Below, piece after piece: positions 27,193 to 36,368 of a stretch of 64,000 nucleotides of DNA. The first letter of the stretch is position 1. Each line of letters opens with the position of its first letter. The DNA lies in contig NZ_KB903441.1 of NCBI RefSeq assembly GCF_000379765.1, positions 62,001-126,000 on the forward strand. The letters are read 5' to 3'. Under the pieces are notes generated by a model that did not search any database, was not told where the DNA came from, and saw nothing but the letters and a program-made list of their open reading frames with translations. The position numbers and the translations under genes are program-made. Source of the DNA: Flexithrix dorotheae DSM 6795. Lineage in GTDB: Bacteria > Bacteroidota > Bacteroidia > Cytophagales > Flammeovirgaceae.

Positions 27193-28720
27193 AAAAACGA
27201 GGATGGCCCTCCCATCAGTTAATAGGTGTATTTTTTTTGGTTTTAAGATATATGCCCTATTGCTGTTGTTTGGATGTACAAATAAAAAGACAGAATTAGT
27301 CTGGGATAAATCATTTTACAAAATAGGTTCTCAATCCTCTATTCGAACTACTGATATGAATCAGGATGGTATTCTTGATCTTATAATTGGGGCAGGCAGA
27401 AATGAAGAACAATTCAGTGAATCAGGGATACTGGCTATAAATGGCCAGAATGGAGAATTAATCTGGCAACAGGAAACCCAGGACCAGGTTTTTGGAGCAG
27501 CTACTTTTTTGGATATTGATAATGATAAAATAGAAGATATTATTATTGGAGGAAGAGGGCCTCAATTGAAAGCGCTAAATGGAAAAACTGGTGATGTTAT
27601 TTGGCAATTTAACCCTGAACAATATCAAAGTGATTCCCTATTAAAATATGCCCGTTATAATTTTTACAATACTGTATTAATCCCGGACCAAAATGAGGAT
27701 GGACTTGCGGATATTTTGACTGTTAATGGAGGAAATGCCAGGGCTGAGGTCAACTCCTATAAAGACCGCTATCCTGGTGTTTTGCTTATCCTTGACGCCA
27801 AAAATGGCAATATCATTAAAGGAGATACTATGCCAGATGGCAGAGAATCATACATGTCCCCCATTTGTTTTTCCCAACCAGATAATGCCGATTATACCCT
27901 AATTTTTGGCTCCGGTGGCGAAACTATTTCGGGTAATTTATATCAGATTTCCCTTTCCGAGTTTGTTGCAAATGGCTTAAAAAATGCGGAGAATATTGCT
28001 TCTGAAAAAGACCATGGTTTTATTGCCCCGCCAACCGCGGTCGATATTTCTAAGGATGGTATTTTGGATATTGTAGCCATTTCACATGCCAGTACAGTTT
28101 TCGCCATTAATGGGAAAGACCTGAGTCAGATGTGGAAAAAGAAAATTGAAAACACTGAGTGTAGTAACAGTATGGCTGTTGGTTATTTTAATGATGATGA
28201 TATACCTGACTTGTTCACTTTTGTGAGTAAAGGAGTTTGGCCGGAGAATAATGGCTCCTTACAAATTATGTTGGATGGAAAAAATGGAGAGATTGCCTAC
28301 CAAAACACAATGGGCTGTACCGGGTTTTCCTCTCCAGTGGTTTACGACCTGGATAATGATGGCATAGATGAAGCCATAATTAGTATAAATGAATTCGACT
28401 GTAACACCAGTTTTGCAAACAAAATAACAGGAGGTATTCAAAATAAACTTCTAGCTATAAACTTCAAATCCAACACCATACAACCCATAGATCAGCAACC
28501 TGATTTTAAAAATATTTTCACTACTCCCTGGATAGGAGACCTCGATAATGACGGCTATCTGGATATTTTATATGGCCAATATTATAGCCCAAATATTGAT
28601 ATTCTCTCCTTTTTAGGCATGAGAGTAAAAAGAATTTCTACGTCTATTCCCATGAGGGAAGAGGTAAAGTGGGGAGCATATATGGGCTCTAATGGGGATG
28701 GGATATATCCAATTCCTTAA
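27185..28720 (+). CDS. FG-GAP/VCBS repeat lipoprotein
   Basis: About 511 residues from ATG 27185, which overlaps the preceding stop codon; an upstream in-frame TTG at 27173 is less likely. The signal peptide ends in LLFGC with C31 as lipid anchor. The mature protein is a beta-propeller built of repeats with calcium-binding-like loops such as DMNQDGILDLIIG, DIDNDKIEDIIIGG, DLDNDGIDEAI and DLDNDGYLDILYG, mixed with PQQ-like INGQNGELIW strands. It is predicted to face the periplasm or the cell surface, and its ligand is unknown. The 8-base overlap with the triple-repeat membrane protein gene suggests a functional pair. Confidence 0.8.
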   Translation: MNKKTRMALPSVNRCIFFGFKIYALLLLFGCTNKKTELVWDKSFYKIGSQSSIRTTDMNQDGILDLIIGAGRNEEQFSESGILAINGQNGELIWQQETQDQVFGAATFLDIDNDKIEDIIIGGRGPQLKALNGKTGDVIWQFNPEQYQSDSLLKYARYNFYNTVLIPDQNEDGLADILTVNGGNARAEVNSYKDRYPGVLLILDAKNGNIIKGDTMPDGRESYMSPICFSQPDNADYTLIFGSGGETISGNLYQISLSEFVANGLKNAENIASEKDHGFIAPPTAVDISKDGILDIVAISHASTVFAINGKDLSQMWKKKIENTECSNSMAVGYFNDDDIPDLFTFVSKGVWPENNGSLQIMLDGKNGEIAYQNTMGCTGFSSPVVYDLDNDGIDEAIISINEFDCNTSFANKITGGIQNKLLAINFKSNTIQPIDQQPDFKNIFTTPWIGDLDNDGYLDILYGQYYSPNIDILSFLGMRVKRISTSIPMREEVKWGAYMGSNGDGIYPIP

Positions 28721-28725
28721 CTCAA

Positions 28726-28760
28726 AAAAGCCATATGCGAGTAATTCGCAAATGGCTTTT
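28726..28760. terminator. Bidirectional terminator between FG-GAP gene and susD
   Basis: AAAAGCCAT (28726-28734) pairs with ATGGCTTTT (28752-28760), extended by TGCGA/TCGCA (28736-28740 with 28746-28750) across one A-A mismatch. The T-run on one side and A-run on the other serve both convergent genes. Confidence 0.75.
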
Positions 28761-28787
28761 GATTTTAAAGTTTAAAAATTTATCCAA

Positions 28788-30383
28788 TTAGTTCACATCC
28801 CACCAGACTTTGCCTAAGTGCGTGTCTGGAGAAGTACCTCCACTAGCAATATTATCACTATTTGTAGCAATTTCATGAGAAGGATACCTTAACCTTCTTG
28901 GAATTTGTCCATTGGTGATATTTCCAGGATAATCTATTGGAGTTAAATTTGGGTATCCGGTTCTTCTATAATCACTCCATGCTTCCCACCAGTTTAAGAA
29001 TTTACTCAACCACATTTGAGTACCTATCATTTCCAAAGCGTTTGCACCTCCGTTTGTGTAAGGATAAGCTGCAAGGTAAGCATCTACAGCAGCATCGGAT
29101 ACGGCAAATGAGGCATCAAATGGTTCATACATTTGCATTGCGGCTCTAACACCTGCATCATAGTGCTCTTTTGCACTACCACTAACAGTCCCAATGCCTC
29201 TCTCTATGGCTTCAGCCTGAAGGAACTCTACTTCTGCATAGCTCATCAACATATAAGGATCATCCACATCAATAAATGCCACATTCAATCTGGAAAACAA
29301 CTCATTAGGATTAGTTCCTGTAATCCCGGTGTATTCATCAAGTGTCCCTGCATCAAGACCATTTGGCATTCCCTCCTGAGCAAGAGGATCGGTATCCCCA
29401 TTTACACCATCAGAGAAAATCATTAACCTGGGATCATCATCAGCTACGCTGTTTGGATCGTCTCCTTTCAATACATCAATGAGGGTTTTACTCATTATAC
29501 GGGATTGCCCACCATCACCAGGGATAAAAGCCCGCGAAATTCCATTTTGATTAGTCCATTGACTTGGAGTTTCTGACATAGGCACCCAGGGAATGTCGTC
29601 ATTGCTATTAAAGACTCCAGCACCCGAAAGGGCCTTGGTCACCATAGTTCCTGCTGTAGCAGCATCCACATTCGACATTCTCATGGCCATTCTCAACATA
29701 ATTGAATTGGCCCATCTTTTCCATTTATCCACATCCCCCTGAAAAATCATATCTGCAGCGGCAAAACCATCATCTGGATTAGAGGCACTTATGGCTGCAC
29801 CAGCTTGTTCTAACTCACTTAAAACAGCAGTGTAAATAGCCTGTTGATTATCGTATTCTGGGAAGAATTCACCTTCTATACCTTGTAGGGCAGAAGAATA
29901 AGGGATATTTCCGTAATAATCGGTCAGTCTTTGAAAAAGAAAAGCCCTAAGAATTCTTGCTGCTTCCCTGGTATTTTTTCTTCTTCCTTCTTCAAATCCA
30001 CCTTCACCTGTTTGCTTCAATACTTCATTCAGGTTTTTTAACTGGCCACCATAAATAAATTCCCATGGTGCATTGTCAGATTCTACATTTTCAAAATACT
30101 TATCACCAGATGACAATCCGCCACCTCCGGAATTCGCCAGATGCTGTACCCAGTAAGAGCAATAACCAATGTTGGTTCTCCAGTCAATATACCTGTTATC
30201 TCCTTCAGATCCTCCGGAAGCAGCTCCTAGCTGAGCAGCGGAAAAAAGGAAGTTCATATTTACCTCATTCAAAGCCTGAGGGTTAATATTTAAATTGTGG
30301 AGTTTTTCTGTATCGCAACCTGCTAGCGGGACAAGCAAAGCCAACCCACTAATTAATAATTTATATATATATCTCATTTTCAT
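28788..30383 (-). CDS. SusD/RagB-like outer-membrane glycan-binding lipoprotein
   Basis: 531 residues. The signal peptide ends in PLAGC with lipidated C23. The NINPQALNEVNMNFLFSAAQLG opening and the TPR-like helices (RILRAFLFQRLTDYYGNIPYS, YAEVEFLQAEAIERG) are typical of the SusD-like_2 family. It binds oligosaccharide or another nutrient at the cell surface and forms the lid of the SusC channel. It follows susC by 12 bp in the same operon. The ligand is unknown; the divergent GH20-like gene hints at amino sugars. Confidence 0.93.
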   Translation of the reverse strand: MKMRYIYKLLISGLALLVPLAGCDTEKLHNLNINPQALNEVNMNFLFSAAQLGAASGGSEGDNRYIDWRTNIGYCSYWVQHLANSGGGGLSSGDKYFENVESDNAPWEFIYGGQLKNLNEVLKQTGEGGFEEGRRKNTREAARILRAFLFQRLTDYYGNIPYSSALQGIEGEFFPEYDNQQAIYTAVLSELEQAGAAISASNPDDGFAAADMIFQGDVDKWKRWANSIMLRMAMRMSNVDAATAGTMVTKALSGAGVFNSNDDIPWVPMSETPSQWTNQNGISRAFIPGDGGQSRIMSKTLIDVLKGDDPNSVADDDPRLMIFSDGVNGDTDPLAQEGMPNGLDAGTLDEYTGITGTNPNELFSRLNVAFIDVDDPYMLMSYAEVEFLQAEAIERGIGTVSGSAKEHYDAGVRAAMQMYEPFDASFAVSDAAVDAYLAAYPYTNGGANALEMIGTQMWLSKFLNWWEAWSDYRRTGYPNLTPIDYPGNITNGQIPRRLRYPSHEIATNSDNIASGGTSPDTHLGKVWWDVN

Positions 30384-30395
30384 TTCAGTTTTGAT

Positions 30396-33300
30396 TTAAA
30401 ATCCTACTCTTAAATTGAAACCATAACTACGTGTGGCGGGTAGGGCAAAATATTCCAGCCCCTGTGCACCGGCATTATTTGAATATCCGGATTCAGGATC
30501 CACATTATCAATGTTTTTACTAATTACCCACAAATTTCGACCAACTAAGGATAGGGTTAAGTTTTGAATAGGTGTATTGGCTAACATACTTCTTGGGAAG
30601 GAATACCCTAGCGTCATCTGTCTTAGTTTAACAAATGAGGCGTCATAAATAAACATGCTTGAAATTGCAGTACTTTCACCGCCTACTCTATTCCAATAAA
30701 TATTTGCTTCTTCTACAGTAAGATCTCTATCCACAGGAGTATAAACAGGGGCTTCCGGGGTACCGGTATTCACCACACCATTTATATGCAATGGAGCTTC
30801 TCCGGCCCTTCCAATTAGGGATTGCTGATGTAACCCCCACTGAGTTAACCTGTTATTTGTTCCTGAGAAAATATCACCACCTGATTTAAAGTCAATTAAA
30901 AAATCAAGCGTAAATCCTTTATAACTCAAGGTGTTGTTTAAACCTCCGGTGAAATCCGGAACTCCGTTTCCTATTGGAACATAATCTGTAGAAGCCAATG
31001 GAGTGCCATCTTCATTAAATATTGGGGTGCCATCCTCAGTAGTTTGTTGAACCCGTCCGGTGATTGTACCAAAAGGCTGCCCTACAATATGCTTTATTCT
31101 AACATTTCTGGTTCTTGGTTCCTCAGCGGATAATTCATCACTTCCTTCAATCAATGATACCACCTCATTATTATTCTTAGCAAAGTTCAAGGCCACATCC
31201 CATGTAAAGTCTCCTTGTATTGGAGTACCAGTCAGCAATACTTCTATACCTTTATTGGTAATTTCACCAATATTTACAAAGGTAGAACCAAAACCTGATG
31301 CTCTCGAAATTGTCGCATTAAGAATATCATCAGTGGTTTTCTGATCATAATAGGTAAAATCTACTCCAAATCTATTTTCAAAGAACCTCAAGTCTACACC
31401 AAATTCCATTTCAGTTGAAGTGGCTGGTTGTAATTGAGGGTTTGGAATACTTCCATTATTTCCACCGGCAGAAGAGAAAGTAGCCATATTATACCCTAAA
31501 TGAGTATTACCATTTAACGAGTAAGTCAAATTTGCATCATAGGGATTAATATTAGCAATTCCTACCTGTGCCCAGGAAGCTCTTACTTTTCCAAAACTTA
31601 ACCAGGAAGGAAGAGATTCTAAATGATCTGAGAAAATATAACTTGCTCCTACAGAAGGATACAGAATACTGTTATATTCAGGATTTAAGACAGAGAACCA
31701 GTCATTTCTGGCAGTAGCAGTTAAAAATAAGTAACCATCGTAACTAATTTCGGCAGAACCATAGACTGAATTTATTCCGCTTTCACTAAAACCATAACCG
31801 AAGTTCCTGGTAGCAGCGTTGTTTATGGCATCAAAAAACTGCACACTAAATCCATTTCCATTGGCAGAAATCCTTTCACTCACTCTATGCATTTTGTTTC
31901 CTCCGGCAAATGCATTTACATTAATTTTTCCAAAGCTCTTGTCAAAACCCAACATCCAGTCCATATTTATTTCTCTTACACGATCTTCTCCTTCTGTTCT
32001 GGCCCCTCCCAAATTATATCCAGTTCCTTCTGGAGTTAACTGGGTATCTCTTCTGGTAAACCAGTCCATTCCTATCCTACCAGACATATACAACCAGTCA
32101 GTAATATCATATCGAAGTGAACCACTGGCGATAAACCTATCTCTAATATCCGTATTCTGTTCGACCTGAGTTACCCAATATGGGTTTTGCCCCCAGTTAT
32201 TAGCTGCTGGCAACAATTCCTGGCCAGGGAACTTAGGATCACCTCCCTGCCCGTAAATGGTTAAAAGTTCATCACTGGTTCCTGCCGGGATGGCTCCTGG
32301 TTTATTAGGGTCACCTTTATAAGTTTCTACGTTCACACTCGGAGGAGTTCTCCAGACAGATTGCACAGAGTTACTAGGTGAATCTGATAATCGTGGTCTG
32401 TTTTTAGCCTCTTCATGAGAATATAAAACCTTAGCATTTAAGGTCAGTTTCTTGGCAAATTTAGAATTGATATTTAGGGTTAAATTGGTTTTATCAAAAC
32501 CTGAATTGGGTACAATAGACTCACTTCGTAGGTCAGAAATTGAAAATCGGAAAGTCTGATTATCTCCACCACCGCTAAATGCAATCGTATTGGTCCAGGC
32601 CTGACCTGTTTCAAAAAATCGGTCAAAATTGTCTCCTGCAGAAGAATAAGGCCTTTCTACCCCATCAAACTGAATCACCTGGCTGCCATCCATGGCAGTA
32701 CCCCAAGACTGGTTGCCCCATTGGAAAGCCTGCTGGGCAGTGGTAGGCCTTGTGGCTACACCATTCACATAATTTCCAGCTCCATATTTATTTTGCAAAT
32801 CACTTTGGTCATACAATTTATCCACTACATAATTGGAATTAAATTCCACACCTATCCCCTTTCTCTTTGTTCCCTGTTTGGTGGTGATGTTAATCACACC
32901 ATTACCACCTCTGGAACCATAAAGTGCCGCAGCATTTGCTCCTTTTAAAACTGTGATCGATTCAATATCATCTGGGTTTATACTGGTTAGTCCGTCACCT
33001 TCATCACTACCACCCCAAAGACCTGCCTGACCAAATCCAGAGTTATCTATCGGAACTCCATCTACCACATAAAGTGGTTGGTTTTGTCCACCAAGGGTTT
33101 TGTTACCCCGGATGATGATACGGGAAGAACCCGCTGGTCCTGAGGAAGGTTTCGAAACATTTACCCCTGCTACACGTCCTACTAAGGCATTTCCAAGGTT
33201 ATTTTCTCTTGCTTCTGTAAACTTATCACCTCCTACTTCAGTCACAGAGTATTGCAGTGCTTTGGTTTCCCTTTCCACCCCAAGTGCAGTCACCACCACT

Positions 33301-33953
33301 TCCTGTAATTGTTTTATATCTGCTTCCAGTTTTACATCAATCACTGATTGATTTCCAACAGCAATAGTCTGTGCCAGAAAACCAATATAAGAAAATTGCA
33401 AAGAACCTCCTTCCGGAACTTCAATCGTATATTTACCATCTATATCTGTTACAGTTCCCTGTGAGGATCCTTCCACAATTACACTGACACCAGGAAGAGG
33501 CTCCGCATCTTCTGCAGTTGTTACAGTTCCGGTAACGCTTTGTTGCTGAATAATATCCTCCTCTACATCTACCGACCTAAAAAGACTTTTCTCTCTTTTC
33601 ACTACATGAATTACTTCATCTATCCGCTTGAATTTCAATTTTTTATTCTTTGAAATATCCCGCAAAACATTCCCAAGAGATTCGTTCTCCACCTTTACAC
33701 TGATCTTGGTATTTTTATTTATCCTGGAATCATTAAATGCAAAGTCGAAATCTGTCTTAGTACTGATTACCTCAAAAACTTCCTTTAAGGTAAGGTTTTC
33801 CAGTTCTAAGGAAAGATAAACTTCATCGATGCTGGCTTTCTGGGCGTTTCCGTTATTGGCTAACAATACAGAACCGACCAGACATTGGACAAAAATCCCA
33901 TAAAAAAAGAGTTTAGACATAATAAAAATTTGTCGTATTAATTTCCATTTCAT
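30396..33953 (-). CDS. SusC/RagA TonB-linked outer-membrane transporter with STN domain
   Basis: About 1185 residues from ATG 33953 (MKWKLIRQ), which gives a normal family N-terminus; the frame extends to 33986. After the signal peptide come an STN domain (~45-115), a carboxypeptidase-like beta-sandwich (~130-215, VTGTVTTAEDAEPLPGVSVIV), the plug with PLYVVDGVPI and SITVLKGANAAALYGSRGGNGVI, and a long beta-barrel. The STN domain implies signalling to the FecR-like anti-sigma factor encoded upstream. Imports large oligomers with TonB energy together with SusD. No frameshift seen. Confidence 0.95.
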   Translation of the reverse strand: MKWKLIRQIFIMSKLFFYGIFVQCLVGSVLLANNGNAQKASIDEVYLSLELENLTLKEVFEVISTKTDFDFAFNDSRINKNTKISVKVENESLGNVLRDISKNKKLKFKRIDEVIHVVKREKSLFRSVDVEEDIIQQQSVTGTVTTAEDAEPLPGVSVIVEGSSQGTVTDIDGKYTIEVPEGGSLQFSYIGFLAQTIAVGNQSVIDVKLEADIKQLQEVVVTALGVERETKALQYSVTEVGGDKFTEARENNLGNALVGRVAGVNVSKPSSGPAGSSRIIIRGNKTLGGQNQPLYVVDGVPIDNSGFGQAGLWGGSDEGDGLTSINPDDIESITVLKGANAAALYGSRGGNGVINITTKQGTKRKGIGVEFNSNYVVDKLYDQSDLQNKYGAGNYVNGVATRPTTAQQAFQWGNQSWGTAMDGSQVIQFDGVERPYSSAGDNFDRFFETGQAWTNTIAFSGGGDNQTFRFSISDLRSESIVPNSGFDKTNLTLNINSKFAKKLTLNAKVLYSHEEAKNRPRLSDSPSNSVQSVWRTPPSVNVETYKGDPNKPGAIPAGTSDELLTIYGQGGDPKFPGQELLPAANNWGQNPYWVTQVEQNTDIRDRFIASGSLRYDITDWLYMSGRIGMDWFTRRDTQLTPEGTGYNLGGARTEGEDRVREINMDWMLGFDKSFGKINVNAFAGGNKMHRVSERISANGNGFSVQFFDAINNAATRNFGYGFSESGINSVYGSAEISYDGYLFLTATARNDWFSVLNPEYNSILYPSVGASYIFSDHLESLPSWLSFGKVRASWAQVGIANINPYDANLTYSLNGNTHLGYNMATFSSAGGNNGSIPNPQLQPATSTEMEFGVDLRFFENRFGVDFTYYDQKTTDDILNATISRASGFGSTFVNIGEITNKGIEVLLTGTPIQGDFTWDVALNFAKNNNEVVSLIEGSDELSAEEPRTRNVRIKHIVGQPFGTITGRVQQTTEDGTPIFNEDGTPLASTDYVPIGNGVPDFTGGLNNTLSYKGFTLDFLIDFKSGGDIFSGTNNRLTQWGLHQQSLIGRAGEAPLHINGVVNTGTPEAPVYTPVDRDLTVEEANIYWNRVGGESTAISSMFIYDASFVKLRQMTLGYSFPRSMLANTPIQNLTLSLVGRNLWVISKNIDNVDPESGYSNNAGAQGLEYFALPATRSYGFNLRVGF

Positions 33954-34008
33954 ACTTTTAAGTGGTTTTGAGTAAATAAAAAACACTCACAGGCCGAATT
34001 TATCCTGT

Positions 34009-34044
34009 AAATGCCGACTCTCCGTCCAAAAATTGTCGGCATTT
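34009..34044 (-). promoter_or_regulatory. Hairpin between fecR and susC
   Basis: AAATGCCGAC (34009-34018) and GTCGGCATTT (34035-34044) form a perfect 10-bp stem with a 16-nt loop, about 55 nt upstream of the susC start on the minus strand. No T-run follows, so a leader structure or protein-binding site is more likely than a terminator. Confidence 0.45.
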
Positions 34045-34146
34045 GCTTTTTATTGACCTCTGTTTTAAAAAATTAAACTGTAAAAATTTGAATCTTAAAA
34101 AGATATTTTAAATCATAGGCATTGAGCATTAGGGTTTTCCAATATG

Positions 34147-35235
34147 TTAGTGTTTTCCAATTATAGTTAAGTTTTTATTTTCAATTGTATAGGTAAATTT
34201 TGAAGTGTAACTAATTCCCTCCATTACCACATCCAGGCTTTTATTACTATAGGTTCCTTCAAATTTCCCAGTAATTAATTCCTTATCAACAACATGCACT
34301 GAAACATCATACCACCTTTCCAATGCAGAAATGACTTCGTCAATATTTGCTCCTTTAAAAACCAAAACCCCGTCTTTCCAGCCAAAATACTTTTCAGAAT
34401 CAAATGCACTTAATTCAATTTTATCATTCGCACATCTGGCCATCTCATTAGAACTTAAAAAAACAGACTCCAGTTCAGTTTTTGTATTTTCCACTTTCAC
34501 CTTCCCAGAGCTTACTGCAACTTGTACTTTGTTATGATTATATGCTCTTACATTAAATGAAGTACCAAGTACAGTAGTTTTGATTTCTCCAGTATGGATT
34601 ACAAAAGGATTACTTTCATTTCGGGCAACTTCAAAATAAGCTTCCCCTTCAAGGAAAACTTCCCGCTTATTCGTAGAAAAAGTTTTAGGAAACTGGATCT
34701 TACTCTCCGAATTTAGCTTCACTACAGAGCCATCACTTAAGGTAAGTGTTAGTTTTTGCCCCCTGGGCACTAACTTTTCAATCATTACAAGCTCCTCCTT
34801 TGTAACGGCATCCCGGCTAACTTCAATTGCATAAAAAATTCCAGTAAAAGCCAAAACCAAAAAGGCAGCAACAGCCGCCACCTTATTCAATCCAAAAATA
34901 TTTTTTTGAATACTCCTCACCTTTCCTTTTTTCTCTTCAAGGTGACCGAAATTTTTGTTCCTTTTTACAGTATGGAGGTTATTTGTTTTTTTATCAAGAA
35001 TTCGATTGATTTTATCATTAATATCTAGCAGATGGTCTTCAGGAAGCCTTGTTCTTTTACCTACCTGAAGCTCCAGCAAAACTTTTCTGGCTTCCTCTAC
35101 TTCATAAATTTTGTGTGGATTTCTTTCTACCCAATCATTCCAAAAATCAAAATGATCCTTGTCCGAATGAAACACATATTGCTGAAATGTTTCATCACAA
35201 ATAAAATCATCGATTGTGTATCTTCCAAAATCCAT
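34147..35235 (-). CDS. FecR-family anti-sigma factor
   Basis: 362 residues. A cytoplasmic N-terminal domain (~1-120) is followed by a membrane helix at ~122-140 (KVAAVAAFLVLAFTGIFYAI). The periplasmic FecR domain has LTLSDGSVVKLNSESKI and FLEGEAYFEVARNESNPF, and the C-terminal DUF4974 (~285-360) has SALERWYDVSVHV. It senses the SusC STN domain and controls the ECF sigma factor encoded 172 bp upstream. Order sigma-fecR-susC-susD is the standard Bacteroidota surface-signalling set. Confidence 0.94.
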   Translation of the reverse strand: MDFGRYTIDDFICDETFQQYVFHSDKDHFDFWNDWVERNPHKIYEVEEARKVLLELQVGKRTRLPEDHLLDINDKINRILDKKTNNLHTVKRNKNFGHLEEKKGKVRSIQKNIFGLNKVAAVAAFLVLAFTGIFYAIEVSRDAVTKEELVMIEKLVPRGQKLTLTLSDGSVVKLNSESKIQFPKTFSTNKREVFLEGEAYFEVARNESNPFVIHTGEIKTTVLGTSFNVRAYNHNKVQVAVSSGKVKVENTKTELESVFLSSNEMARCANDKIELSAFDSEKYFGWKDGVLVFKGANIDEVISALERWYDVSVHVVDKELITGKFEGTYSNKSLDVVMEGISYTSKFTYTIENKNLTIIGKH

Positions 35236-35407
35236 ATAAAACCAGCTTGAGCTGTTAAAAAATCTAGTTTAGTCGTCTTTTATCTACTTTTAGAGAAACT
35301 CTTGTTACCTATTAATATAGATACTACCTTCTGGATTTCTTACTGTAAATTACTGAAAAAAAAATCAAAAACTAGAATAACTCACTGATTATCAGGAAGA
35401 AAAAATT

Positions 35408-35995
35408 TTATTTCAACTTTTCAACAGACAAATGGCGATCCAGGCAAAAAAAGTTTTTTCTTAACGATTTAATGGCCTCCTGCAACAAATTGTGAACGGA
35501 TTGTTTTTTTAAAGACATCACTTCAGCTATTTCATCATAATTCAACCCCTGATAGAACTTTAGATAAACAATTTCCTTTTGTCTGTTAGAGAGCTTAGAG
35601 AGGATGGAGATTAATTTTTGTTTATTTTCTTGGGTTTGCTGCTTCCCAATTATTTTATCCTCCACAGAGAATAAAAATTCCGGCAATATATTTTTCAGGT
35701 TTTCCTGATGCGCCTCTTCTCTTTTTTCTGCCGCCAAAACCCGAACAACCCTTCTTTTTAAAGATTTAAACAGGTAAGACTTGAGGTTATAAATTATTTG
35801 GAGAGCATTTCGTTTTTCCCACAAGGTAATCAACATATCCTGGATACAATCTTCACTAATCTCTGGATTTTTGGAAAGTTTAATGCCATAATAGTAAAGA
35901 TCACTGTAATATTTATTGATAATATATTCCAGTGCCTCTCTTTCTCCATTTTTAAGGTCTATCCAAACCTTATAATCACCTTCATTACTATGCAT
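35408..35995 (-). CDS. ECF RNA polymerase sigma-70 factor
   Basis: 195 residues. Region 2 (~20-85) has FIINKYYSDLYYYG-like helices and ISEDCIQDMLITLWEKR; region 4 (~125-180) has LSNRQKEIVYLKFYQGLNYDEIAEVM and a helix-turn-helix with KKQSVHNLL. It is predicted to drive transcription of the susC-susD genes and possibly the divergent glycan genes when released by the FecR-like protein. Confidence 0.93.
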   Translation of the reverse strand: MHSNEGDYKVWIDLKNGEREALEYIINKYYSDLYYYGIKLSKNPEISEDCIQDMLITLWEKRNALQIIYNLKSYLFKSLKRRVVRVLAAEKREEAHQENLKNILPEFLFSVEDKIIGKQQTQENKQKLISILSKLSNRQKEIVYLKFYQGLNYDEIAEVMSLKKQSVHNLLQEAIKSLRKNFFCLDRHLSVEKLK

Positions 35996-36368
35996 ATTAG
36001 TATATGTGTTAATTCATTTCATATTTAGGTATCTCCTAGTATTGTAATTGTGGTAATCACTTCCATTTTTCGATCAATTTAAGTAAAACTTAAAATCTTG
36101 CAAAGATTATTGAAAGTATTTTTTTGTTCTAATTGTTATAATTACTGGAAATAATTACATAAAGTCAACCATTTTTTGCGGAAATTTGCAGGAAATACTC
36201 ATCATTACCTTAAATTTATTCCTTATTCTGGCACCATTTCCTTGTATTTTTGAAGGTTTTAATATTTTTTAGAATAAACAAATCGCATAGCTAAAGTCAA
36301 TAATAATTTATTGGCGGAAATATAAACCCAAAATTTTGATCGATTAAAAGTCATCAAACCAATGCACT
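35996..36368. other. Divergent regulatory region between sigma factor and VCBS gene
   Basis: 373 bp, AT-rich, without a gene. It contains T-rich stretches, and the motif ACCATTTTTTGC near 36170 resembles the repeats at 25427-25585. No clear TTTG-N-TAnnTTTG promoter was found on either strand. Confidence 0.4.
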
